7,727 nucleotides of DNA from Ruminococcaceae bacterium UBA4958 (GTDB lineage Bacteria; Bacillota; Clostridia; Oscillospirales; Acutalibacteraceae). Of the stretch, positions 1 through 6,891 are shown piece by piece (the first letter of the stretch is position 1; the number at the start of each line of letters is the position of its first letter). The notes below the pieces were generated by a model that ran no database searches, was not told the origin of the DNA, and saw only the letters and a list, made by a program, of their open reading frames with translations. The stretch spans positions 44,422-52,148 of the forward strand of contig DHAI01000040.1 of NCBI GenBank assembly GCA_002397355.1, given 5' to 3'. The position numbers and the translations under genes were made by a program.

Positions 1-420
1 TTCCGTGCCGTGGAGTGGATCGCTTTCGCATCCAACGCCTTCAATGCGATGGCGCCTTTTTATGCCAATGTGTCCGAGACGCCGGACTATCTCGCCAACA
101 CGACAAAGGAAATTTCAACCGATAATTTCTACTGGTCCAGCCGCATGATCGCCGCTATGGCGGACGCATCTTACGGTAAATCCGTGTTCCATATCGAGCG
201 GTATCAGCTCGCCGTACAGTCCAAAGGACATGCGCTGATCGGCCAATATGATAAGAAGCTCCGGCGGGAAGCGGATTTTGCAAAACGGGCCGCCCTTCGG
301 GAACAGGCCAACCGGGAGATCGCGGACATGTTGAAACAGGAAACCGCCGACACACTGGGTAAGGTCCTCTTCGAGCTGAGCAGCCAGATGAAGAACTCCT
401 ATTCCAGATCGGACGCTTGA
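1..420 (+). CDS. C69-family dipeptidase, C-terminal fragment (5' end outside window)
   Basis: This is the last 139 codons of a gene whose start lies before the window; the frame is open from base 1 and ends at TGA 418-420. The segment around NAMAPFYANVSETPDYL, followed by NFYWSSRMIAAMADASY and HIERYQ, is typical of the C-terminal part of C69 (U34, PepD-type) dipeptidases. These are N-terminal-nucleophile hydrolases that split dipeptides and feed amino-acid use. The nucleophilic Cys near the N-terminus is not in view, so activity cannot be judged. The tail (about window residues 85-139) is charged and probably helical, with many Lys, Arg and Glu. A GTG at base 10 could be read as a start but lies inside the conserved domain and is rejected. 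A 279-nt gap separates it from the next gene, so it is probably not in that operon. Family call is by recalled motifs, not by a search. Confidence 0.8.
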   Translation, partial: FRAVEWIAFASNAFNAMAPFYANVSETPDYLANTTKEISTDNFYWSSRMIAAMADASYGKSVFHIERYQLAVQSKGHALIGQYDKKLRREADFAKRAALREQANREIADMLKQETADTLGKVLFELSSQMKNSYSRSDA

Positions 421-503
421 TTGGAACACGGCGCCCAGCCTTGTTTCCCATTTTTTCACTGATACGGCGATGAAAAGCAAAAATCCGAATGCCTTCTTTG
501 CTA

Positions 504-532
504 TTTACATAAGCTGTATGAAGCTATATGAA
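504..532 (+). promoter_or_regulatory. Possible sigma-A promoter (upstream alternative)
   Basis: TTTACA at 504-509 matches the -35 consensus at 5 of 6 bases, and TATGAA at 527-532 matches the -10 consensus at 4 of 6, with a 17-nt spacer. The -10 box overlaps the tandem repeat at 511-530. It would give a leader of about 160 nt before the acnX gene. The surrounding DNA is AT-rich, so chance matches are likely. Confidence 0.25.
511..530 (+). repeat. Tandem 10-mer in the acnX upstream region
   Basis: AAGCTGTATG is followed directly by AAGCTATATG, two copies that differ at one base. The spacing of one helical turn is what a direct-repeat binding site would show, but two short copies in AT-rich DNA can arise by chance. 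It lies upstream of the main promoter candidate and on top of the alternative -10 box. Confidence 0.3.
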
Positions 533-557
533 AAAGCAAAAAAGACCTTTAAAAAAA

Positions 558-567
558 TATCCGGATA
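558..567. promoter_or_regulatory. Perfect 10-bp palindrome, candidate operator
   Basis: TATCCGGATA is a perfect palindrome embedded in A-runs on both sides. It ends 5 nt before the TTGACG -35 box at 573-578, a position where a bound regulator could block or help RNA polymerase. The GC core in otherwise AT-rich DNA makes it stand out. No known regulator motif is recognised, and no regulator gene is present in the window. Confidence 0.3.
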
Positions 568-572
568 AAAAA

Positions 573-600
573 TTGACGTCGTTACATCTTTTCCCATTAT
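573..600 (+). promoter_or_regulatory. Likely sigma-A promoter of the acnX operon
   Basis: TTGACG at 573-578 matches the -35 box at 5 of 6 bases. CATTAT at 595-600 matches the -10 box at 4 of 6, with a 16-nt spacer. A second possible -10, TATACT at 604-609, is closer to consensus (5 of 6) but would need a 25-nt spacer from the same -35. Transcription would start near 606-616, leaving a leader of about 85-95 nt before the ATG at 700. It lies in the only long AT-rich gap ahead of the operon, which supports it. Confidence 0.45.
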
Positions 601-699
601 GTTTATACTGCATGGAGGTAAACTGAACGAAACAGCCCCATCCCCTCATCATCCTTCCTTGGAAGCGGCCGTAGATCCGATGGAAAAGGAGATAAAAAC

Positions 700-1971
700 A
701 TGATCCTCACGAAAGAACAGCAGGACCTGCTCGACGGCGAAAAAGGCGAAACCATGGCGAAGGTCATGAGGACGCTCATCATGTACGGCGAAACTTTTCA
801 CGCCGAGAAAATGGTTCCGATCACAGGCGAGTATGGGCACACGGTCATCAGCTTCGGCATAGGCGTCCTCGAACCGGTTTATCAGCTGTACGACAAACTT
901 CTTTCGGACCGCGCGGTCAGCAGGCAGAAATTCTCCGCGGACCCGAGACCTCTTGATAAAAACGTGCCGTCTTCCTTCCTGCAGGACCTTGTGTTCCGGT
1001 TTATGTACAGCCGGCAGAAGCCCTACGAGGAACAGCTGCGCAGGCTCGGGATCATGAACGACGACGCGTACACATGCGCCTGCTATCTGCCGGAAGTCGG
1101 CAATATCCCGAAACGCGGGGATATCCTCTCCTGGGCGGAGTCTTCCGCCGTCGTTTACGCAAACAGCGTGCTCGGCGCAAGATGCAACCGCAATTCCGGC
1201 ATCATCGAGCTGATGGGCTCCCTTGCCGGATTCGTCCCGGAATTCGGGCTCCTGACCGACGAGGGGCGCAAAGCGGATTGGGTTGTGGAGATCCGTACGA
1301 AAAAGAAGCCGGAAGCGCAGCTTCTCGGCTCGGCCGTCGGCATGAAGGTGCTTGAGAAAGTGCCTTATATCAAGGGGCTGGACCGATGGATCGGCACGGA
1401 GCTGAACGGCGAAGCCTGCGCTTATCTCAAGGATTTCGGCGCCGCGACCGCGTCGAACGGCTCCGTCGGCCTCTATCATATCGAGCATCTGACGCCGGAA
1501 GCCGTCGATTACGGCGAAAAGCTGATCCGCGAGGGCGCGCCCGTCTATGTGATCGACGACGCGGAGCTTGAAAGGGTGAAAAAGAGTTACCCCTGTATCT
1601 GGAAGGACCTTGACGCCAGGCCGAAACTCTGCTTTATGGGCTGCCCGCATATGACGCTGCAGCAGCTCGAAGACTGGACGGTGCGTGTGGAGGAAGGCCT
1701 GAAAGCGGCGGGAAACAGCCGGGTGACGATCCCTACCGTGTTCACCTCCGCCCCCGCCGTGATCCGCGAATTCGAGAAGACCGAATATGCCGCAAGGCTG
1801 AAAGCGACGGGGATCGTTCTCAGCTACATCTGCCCGCTGATGTATATGAATAATCCCCTCTCGAAGAAAATGCCCGTCATAACCTCGTCGAACAAGCTGC
1901 GCACCTACACGAGCGCAAGATTTTATCTGGACGATGAGATTTTGAAGATGATCACGGGAGGAGTGAAGTGA
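700..1971 (+). CDS. Aconitase X catalytic (large) subunit, divergent subfamily
   Basis: A 423-residue protein of the AcnX catalytic family (formerly DUF521). These Fe-S hydro-lyases act with a small swivel subunit; characterised members dehydrate cis-3-hydroxy-L-proline (bacteria) or mevalonate 5-phosphate (archaea). The core motif is clear: YTCACYLPEVGNIP (residues 124-137), then WAESSAVVYANSVLGARCNR (145-164), a GCPHMT motif (314-319), ICPL (377-380) and SSNK near 396. Cys126, Cys315 and Cys378 sit where the family's cluster-binding cysteines are expected; this assignment is inference. Departures: residues 40-54 read ITGEYGHTVISFGIG, where related proteins usually have an Ala/Ser-His-(Val/Ile) type segment, and GARCNR has Cys where many have Thr. 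Start: ATG 700 with AAGGAG at 686-691, 8 nt away. The stop is 1 nt before the small-subunit ATG. Cytoplasmic; no signal peptide. Probably oxygen-sensitive. Substrate unknown; family call secure, activity not. Confidence 0.88.
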   Translation: MILTKEQQDLLDGEKGETMAKVMRTLIMYGETFHAEKMVPITGEYGHTVISFGIGVLEPVYQLYDKLLSDRAVSRQKFSADPRPLDKNVPSSFLQDLVFRFMYSRQKPYEEQLRRLGIMNDDAYTCACYLPEVGNIPKRGDILSWAESSAVVYANSVLGARCNRNSGIIELMGSLAGFVPEFGLLTDEGRKADWVVEIRTKKKPEAQLLGSAVGMKVLEKVPYIKGLDRWIGTELNGEACAYLKDFGAATASNGSVGLYHIEHLTPEAVDYGEKLIREGAPVYVIDDAELERVKKSYPCIWKDLDARPKLCFMGCPHMTLQQLEDWTVRVEEGLKAAGNSRVTIPTVFTSAPAVIREFEKTEYAARLKATGIVLSYICPLMYMNNPLSKKMPVITSSNKLRTYTSARFYLDDEILKMITGGVK

Positions 1972-1972
1972 C

Positions 1973-2437
1973 ATGACAAAGACATTCAAAGGGCGTGTTG
2001 TCGCTCCCGGCACGGCAAAAGCGGAAGCGCTTGTTTCCCGCGGCGGGTTCAATACGCTTGCAAGCTATCAGATGGCGCTGATGTTCGGCGACAAACAGGT
2101 CAAATGCGGCGACCAGAATAACCGCGATCTCTACAAAAAGCCGATGATCGGCAAAGCGCTCTGCCTTCCCGAGACGATCGGCTCCACGACCGGCGGCATG
2201 GTGCTTTACACGGCCTGCGCCCTCGGCAGGCAGCCGGCCTGCATGCTCTTTTCAAAACCGATCGATTCGCTTGCGGCGTCCGGCGCGATCCTTGCCGCCA
2301 ACTGGACGGAGGCCGAAATGCCCGTCGTCGACAGCCTGGGCGAGGAATTCCTCGGCAGCGTCGAGGACGGGATGACCGTTACCGTCGCTTCCGACGGCAC
2401 CGTGACGATCGGGGAGAAAAAAGGGGTGCGGGAATGA
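1973..2437 (+). CDS. Aconitase X swivel (small) subunit
   Basis: A 154-residue protein of the AcnX swivel family (formerly DUF126), equivalent to the mobile fourth domain of aconitase, which closes over the substrate held by the large subunit. It shows the family order: GRVVAPGTAKAEALVS (residues 7-22), a DQNNRDLY stretch (47-54) in the place of the usual D-x-x-HPL region, LPETIGSTTGG (65-75), and a SLAASGAILA segment (99-108) before PVVD. Ser71 in GSTTGG is the likely counterpart of the conserved active-site Ser; the second Ser of the common GS-x-x-(G/A)-S form is Gly here. The usual SFWGG-type segment is replaced by FNTLASYQ (26-33). The gene begins 1 nt after the large subunit stop, with GGGAGGAG at 1956-1963, 9 nt upstream, and its stop overlaps the next ATG (ATGA, 2434-2437), which suggests translational coupling. 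Separate subunits, not a fused polypeptide. Confidence 0.87.
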   Translation: MTKTFKGRVVAPGTAKAEALVSRGGFNTLASYQMALMFGDKQVKCGDQNNRDLYKKPMIGKALCLPETIGSTTGGMVLYTACALGRQPACMLFSKPIDSLAASGAILAANWTEAEMPVVDSLGEEFLGSVEDGMTVTVASDGTVTIGEKKGVRE

Positions 2438-4488
2438 AACAGGAATACGAGGTATTGTTTACGCCGTGGAAGATCGGCAAGGTCGAAATCAAGAATCGGA
2501 TCGTCATGTGTTCCATGGGCGGAACCTCCATTTTCGGGTGGATGGAGCCGAGCCATTTCGACAAGGAGGCGGCAAACTTCCTCCTGGAGCGCGCAAGGAA
2601 CAACGTCGGCCTGATCCTGCCCGGCATCGCCCCGATCCGCGACACGGTGGGCGGCAGATGGCTCTACCAGAATAAAGGCAAGTTTCAGCGGCTGAAGGAA
2701 TTTATGGATGAGTTTCATAGGACCGGCGCCAAGATGTTCATCCAGCTGACGGCCGGCATGGGGCGGGCCATGGCGGTCAACGACCTTATGGTCAAGATGA
2801 TCCGGAATAAGGCGCTCGGCGCGATCGCAAAGCCGATTTTCGATATGGATTATATCTGCGCCAGCGCCTCCGCAACCCCGAACCGCTGGGCGGACGGCAT
2901 TTATTCCCGGCCGTTTACCGTGGAGGAGATCCACCAGATCGTCGAAGCTTTCGCAAAGACGGCAAAGCTCTGCATGGACGCCGGCGTCGACGGAGTCGAA
3001 GTCCACGCCGTGCACGAGGGCTATACGCTCGACCAGTTCACGATGAAGTATACCAATCAACGGACGGACGAATACGGCGGGTCCTTTGAAAACCGCTACC
3101 GTTTCCCGGCGGAGATCGTGCGGGCGATCAAGAAAACGTGCGGCGGCGATTTCCCCGTTTCGCTCCGCTATTCCGTCGTCTCGAAGACGAAAGGCTTCCG
3201 GCAGGGGGCGCTGCCCGGCGAAGACGACTTCACCGAGGTCGGGCGCGATAGGAAGGAATCCGAAAGAGCGGCAAGGTTCCTTCAGGACGCCGGATACGAT
3301 ATGCTCAACTGCGACAACGGCACCTACGACGCCTGGTATTGGCCGCATCCGCCGGCTTATATGCCCGAAAACTGCAACCTTGCCGACGTCAGCCATATCA
3401 AAGGCTTTGTCACCATCCCGGTGGTGTGCGCCGGCAAGATGACGCCTTCCGCAGGCGCCGAGGCGATCCGCGAGGGCAAGCTCGACGCGATGGGGGTCGC
3501 AAGGCAGTTCCTGACGGATCCGGCCTGGGTGACGAAACTGATGGAGGGCCGCGAGGCCGATATCAAACCGTGCATCCATTGCCATAACGCCTGCTTCACG
3601 ATGGCGAGGTACGAGGGCACGGCGAATATCCAGGATCTTTCCGACGCGATCCATATGGCGCGCTGCGCGCTCAATCCGCGCACGATGCAGTCGAAGAAAT
3701 ACAAGATTCAAAAGGCGGCCAGGGTGAAGGATATCGCGGTCGTCGGCGGCGGGATCGGCGGCATGGAATCCGCGCTCGTTCTTTCCGAGAGAGGGCACCG
3801 TGTCACCCTTTACGAGAAATCGGATCGCCTCGGCGGGGTTTTCGTCTGGGCGGCCACTCCCGTCTATAAGAAGAAAGACAGGGAGCTCGTCGAATGGTAC
3901 AGAAGAGAGATTGCGAAGCATCCGATCACGGTCAGGCTGGGGACCGAAATCAAGGATATCCATACGATACGGGCCGATGAGATCATCATTGCCACCGGCT
4001 CCGAGGCAAAACACCCGCCGATCAGGGGCATCGAACACTCGATCGAGGCGACGGAGTATCTTTCCGGCAGGGAAGTCGGCGAGAACGTCATCATTGTCGG
4101 CGGCGGGCTGACGGGGTGCGAGATCGCCTACGACCTGATCCTCAAGGGCAAAAAGCCTCAGATCGTCGAAATGAAGAAGGATCTCATCGCCGTGAAAGGC
4201 GTCTGCCTTGCCAACTCTTCTTTCCTGCGGGAAATGCTCGCTTACAAAAAGACGCCGGTTTTTCTTGAAACGACGCTCCTTGAAATCAAAAAAGACGGCG
4301 TGACGGTGAAGGACAAAGAAGGGAAAGTTTTCGACCTGAAGGGCGATTCGGTCATCGTCTCGGTCGGATACAAACCGACGCCTCTCGCCGAAGCTTCCAG
4401 GCATGTCCACCTTGTCGGGGATGCAAACGGCGTAGGCAATCTCCGCACCGTCATTTGGCGCGCGTGGGATGTCTGCATGAAACTGTGA
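2434..4488 (+). CDS. NADH:flavin oxidoreductase / 2,4-dienoyl-CoA reductase-type Fe-S flavoprotein
   Basis: A 684-residue three-part flavoenzyme of the FadH/BaiCD/trimethylamine-dehydrogenase class. Residues 6-375 form an old-yellow-enzyme TIM barrel binding FMN, with VEVHAVHEGYTLDQF (188-202) and RTDEYGGSFENR (210-221). Cys380, Cys383, Cys387 and Cys411 are the 4Fe-4S ligands (C-x2-C-x3-C-x23-C; the last gap is usually about 11-12). Residues 433-684 hold the FAD and NAD(P) Rossmann motifs VVGGGIGG (436-443) and IVGGGLTG (554-561), ending with LVGDANG (660-666). In known relatives, hydride passes from NAD(P)H through FAD and 4Fe-4S to FMN, which reduces a C=C bond or, run oxidatively, splits C-N bonds. 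Full length, no frameshift. Start: ATG 2434 overlaps the preceding stop, with AGGGG at 2422-2426, 7 nt away. Context suggests it acts on the AcnX product or prepares its substrate. The exact substrate cannot be read from sequence; N-demethylase is an alternative role. Confidence 0.88.
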   Translation: MKQEYEVLFTPWKIGKVEIKNRIVMCSMGGTSIFGWMEPSHFDKEAANFLLERARNNVGLILPGIAPIRDTVGGRWLYQNKGKFQRLKEFMDEFHRTGAKMFIQLTAGMGRAMAVNDLMVKMIRNKALGAIAKPIFDMDYICASASATPNRWADGIYSRPFTVEEIHQIVEAFAKTAKLCMDAGVDGVEVHAVHEGYTLDQFTMKYTNQRTDEYGGSFENRYRFPAEIVRAIKKTCGGDFPVSLRYSVVSKTKGFRQGALPGEDDFTEVGRDRKESERAARFLQDAGYDMLNCDNGTYDAWYWPHPPAYMPENCNLADVSHIKGFVTIPVVCAGKMTPSAGAEAIREGKLDAMGVARQFLTDPAWVTKLMEGREADIKPCIHCHNACFTMARYEGTANIQDLSDAIHMARCALNPRTMQSKKYKIQKAARVKDIAVVGGGIGGMESALVLSERGHRVTLYEKSDRLGGVFVWAATPVYKKKDRELVEWYRREIAKHPITVRLGTEIKDIHTIRADEIIIATGSEAKHPPIRGIEHSIEATEYLSGREVGENVIIVGGGLTGCEIAYDLILKGKKPQIVEMKKDLIAVKGVCLANSSFLREMLAYKKTPVFLETTLLEIKKDGVTVKDKEGKVFDLKGDSVIVSVGYKPTPLAEASRHVHLVGDANGVGNLRTVIWRAWDVCMKL

Positions 4489-4500
4489 CCGCGTCAAGAT

Positions 4501-4548
4501 CCTGAAATCAGGCCGGGCGGGATGCGATGGGCGCTTTTCTCCCGGCCT
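4501..4548 (+). other. Inverted repeats between the operon and tex
   Basis: Two hairpins can form and share bases. CCTGA 4501-4505 pairs with TCAGG 4508-4512, and AGGCCGGG 4510-4517 pairs perfectly with CCCGGCCT 4541-4548 across a 23-nt loop. No T-run follows the larger stem, so it is not a standard intrinsic terminator. It could weaken read-through from the upstream operon or protect an mRNA end. It lies 38 nt before the Tex start codon. Confidence 0.35.
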
Positions 4549-4575
4549 TCGGAAACAGCGGGATGTTCATCCTGC

Positions 4576-4581
4576 AAGGGG
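4576..4581 (+). promoter_or_regulatory. Ribosome binding site that fixes the Tex start
   Basis: AAGGGG lies 5 nt before ATG 4587. The more upstream in-frame ATG codons at 4527 and 4563 have no comparable site, and homology to Tex begins at the 4587 methionine, so this is taken as the start. Confidence 0.6.
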
Positions 4582-4586
4582 TACAC

Positions 4587-6740
4587 ATGGAGAGCGTTGT
4601 CAGGATACTTGCCAGAGAACTGGACAAAAGTGAAGAACACGTCAAAAACGTGGTCCGCCTGATCGACGAGGGAAATACCATACCGTTTATCGCGCGTTAC
4701 CGCAAAGAAATGCACGGCGCGATGGACGATACGACGCTTCGCGCCCTGGCGGACAAACTTGCCTATCTGCGAAACCTTGAGGCGCGCCGCGAAGAGGTCA
4801 AAAAGGCGTTGGCCGCACAGGATAAGCTGACGGAAAAGTTTTCGGCTGAGATAGACGCCGCGCAGACGCTCGCGGAGGTGGAGGATCTCTACCGGCCGTA
4901 TAAGCAGAAGCGCCGTACGCGCGCGACTGTCGCAAAAGAAAAGGGACTTTTGCCGCTTGCGATGAAGCTGTTGGAGCAAAACGGCGTTCTGCCCGATCAA
5001 AACGATCTTGCCGCGGAGTACGTCAATGCGGGAAAAGGCGTCGAGAATGTGCGGGATGCGCTCGCGGGCGCATCGGATATTATAGCGGAGATCGTGGCGG
5101 ACAATGCGGACATCAGGCGACGCCTGCGGAAACTGATCATGAACAAAGGACGGTTGCGATCCGTTGCGCAGAAAGACGGGGATTCGGTATACGGCATTTA
5201 TTATAAATTTGAGCAGCCGCTTTCACGGCTGCAAGGGTATCAGATCTTGGCGATCAACCGCGGAGAAAAAGAGGGGTATCTGAAGGTTTCGGTGGAGCTG
5301 GACAGGGAACAGGCGCTGAAACTTGTCTGGAACGAAGCCGTAAAGCCCCGCTCCAACGCTTCCGATTTCGTCCGCCGCGCAGCGGAGGACGGTTATGACC
5401 GCCTGCTTTTCCCGTCTATGGAACGAGAGGTGCGGAACGCGCTGACAGACACCGCGTCGGAAGGCGCGATACGCAACTTTGCGCTCAACTTAAAGCCGCT
5501 CCTTTTGCAGCCCCCGGTCAAAGGCCACGTCACCATGGGACTGGACCCCGGCTACCGCAACGGATGCAAAGTCGCCGTCGTGGACGGAACAGGCAAGGTT
5601 TTAGACACCGCCGTGGTGTATCCGACCTTTGGCGAGCGCCGGAAGAACGAGGCGATTGCGGCCCTGGAAAAGCTGATCAAAACGTACAAGGTTGAGCACA
5701 TTTCCATCGGGAACGGCACCGCCTCACGCGAGACGGAGCAGATGGCCTGCGAGCTGATCGCGCGCACGCCGGGCGTGAGCTACATGATCGTCAATGAGGC
5801 GGGCGCGTCCGTGTATTCCGCATCAAAGCTTGCGGCCGAGGAGTTTCCGCAGTATGATGTGAATTTGCGGTCCGCCGCGTCGATCGCGCGCAGGCTGCAG
5901 GATCCGCTGGCGGAGTTGGTAAAGATCGATCCCAAAGCAATCGGCGTAGGGCAGTACCAGCACGACATGCCGCAAAAAAGGCTCGACGATGCGCTTACCG
6001 GCGTCGTGGAGGACTGCGTCAACGCCGTGGGCGTTGATCTGAACACCGCGTCGCCGTCGCTTCTCCGGCGGGTTTCGGGGCTGAATAATACGATTGCCAA
6101 AAACATTGTTGCTTACCGCGAAGAAAACGGCGCTTTCACTTCACGGAGGCAGCTTCTGAAGGTGCCAAAACTCGGCCCGAAGACGTATGAGCAATGCGCG
6201 GGCTTTTTGCGTGTCCCCGAGAGCAAATCCGTGCTGGATCATACGGGAGTCCATCCGGAGAGCTACGCCGCTGCGGAAAAACTTCTTGCATTGTGCGGCT
6301 ATCGGCTTGATGACGTGAACGGCGGTAAGATTGCAGAACTTTCGGAGCGCGTGAAGAAATCTGGCGAAGCCGGGTTGGCCGAGCAATGCGGCGTCGGCCT
6401 CCCGACGCTTCGGGATATTGTGAAAGAGCTGGCGAAGCCCGGACGGGACCCGCGCGATGAACTTCCGGCGCCTGTGCTGCGGACGGATGTTATGGATTTC
6501 AAGGATCTGTCGCCGGGCATGGTCCTCACCGGAACGGTGCGCAATGTCGTTGATTTCGGCGCTTTCGTCGATATCGGCGTGCATCAGGACGGGCTTGTTC
6601 ACATCTCGGAGATTGCGGATCGATTCATTCGCCATCCCTCCGAAATGCTGTCTGTCGGCGATGTGGTAAAAGTTGTCGTTCTGGCCGTTGATACGCAAAA
6701 AAAGAGAATATCCCTTTCAATAAAACAGGTCAAGCAGTAG
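4587..6740 (+). CDS. tex: Tex family S1 RNA-binding protein
   Basis: A 717-residue Tex protein, of the usual full length for the family (about 715-780). Tex is a cytoplasmic nucleic-acid-binding factor linked to transcription and RNA metabolism; its precise role in Clostridia is unclear. From Met at 4587: the N-terminal helical region carries RLIDEGNTIPFIARYRKE (residues 24-41), the most conserved family motif, and DLYRPYKQKRRTRA (100-113). The YqgF/RNase-H-like domain starts at GLDPGYRNGCK (318-328), with GNGTASRETE (375-384) and NEAGASVYS (403-411). A helix-hairpin-helix region follows at VGVDLNTASP through LRRVSGLN and KVPKLGPK (about 481-545). The C-terminal S1 domain spans about 640-715 with GTVRNVVDFGAFVDIG and DGLVHISE. 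A 20-residue in-frame extension back to 4527 has no homology and overlaps the hairpin, so it is rejected. It is 98 nt after the oxidoreductase stop; likely independent of that operon. Confidence 0.95.
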   Translation: MESVVRILARELDKSEEHVKNVVRLIDEGNTIPFIARYRKEMHGAMDDTTLRALADKLAYLRNLEARREEVKKALAAQDKLTEKFSAEIDAAQTLAEVEDLYRPYKQKRRTRATVAKEKGLLPLAMKLLEQNGVLPDQNDLAAEYVNAGKGVENVRDALAGASDIIAEIVADNADIRRRLRKLIMNKGRLRSVAQKDGDSVYGIYYKFEQPLSRLQGYQILAINRGEKEGYLKVSVELDREQALKLVWNEAVKPRSNASDFVRRAAEDGYDRLLFPSMEREVRNALTDTASEGAIRNFALNLKPLLLQPPVKGHVTMGLDPGYRNGCKVAVVDGTGKVLDTAVVYPTFGERRKNEAIAALEKLIKTYKVEHISIGNGTASRETEQMACELIARTPGVSYMIVNEAGASVYSASKLAAEEFPQYDVNLRSAASIARRLQDPLAELVKIDPKAIGVGQYQHDMPQKRLDDALTGVVEDCVNAVGVDLNTASPSLLRRVSGLNNTIAKNIVAYREENGAFTSRRQLLKVPKLGPKTYEQCAGFLRVPESKSVLDHTGVHPESYAAAEKLLALCGYRLDDVNGGKIAELSERVKKSGEAGLAEQCGVGLPTLRDIVKELAKPGRDPRDELPAPVLRTDVMDFKDLSPGMVLTGTVRNVVDFGAFVDIGVHQDGLVHISEIADRFIRHPSEMLSVGDVVKVVVLAVDTQKKRISLSIKQVKQ

Positions 6741-6878
6741 ATACGAAAACCGGCGTCTCAAAAGAGTATGCGCTGCACAGGATCCAGCGGACAAATGGGT
6801 TTGCACAGCCCGCCGGGGCAGAAACTCCATTCTGAATTACGATGTGCCGATTCCAGCCGGAGTCGACCCGTCCGTTAT

Positions 6879-6883
6879 AGGAG
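6879..6883 (+). promoter_or_regulatory. Ribosome binding site that fixes the flavodoxin start
   Basis: AGGAG lies 8 nt before ATG 6892. The in-frame GTG at 6844 would add 16 residues with no flavodoxin similarity and has no good site in front, so 6892 is preferred. Confidence 0.65.
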
Positions 6884-6891
6884 ATGAGCAG

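Noticed and set aside
649..2052. 467-codon open frame on the minus strand opposite the AcnX large subunit
   Set aside because: Same cause: codon bias of the true gene keeps the opposite frame open. No domain is seen.
2206..4497. 763-codon open frame on the minus strand opposite the flavoprotein
   Set aside because: It is the mirror of a GC-biased coding frame. The plus-strand protein has complete family motifs, while the minus translation is Arg/His/Asp-rich with no recognisable domain.
4527..4586. N-terminal extension of Tex
   Set aside because: The 20 extra residues have no Tex similarity and overlap a hairpin; ATG 4587 has a ribosome binding site and aligns with the family N-terminus.
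6844..6891. N-terminal extension of the flavodoxin from a GTG codon
   Set aside because: The flavodoxin fold begins at Met 6892, which has AGGAG at 8 nt; the extension shows no family similarity.
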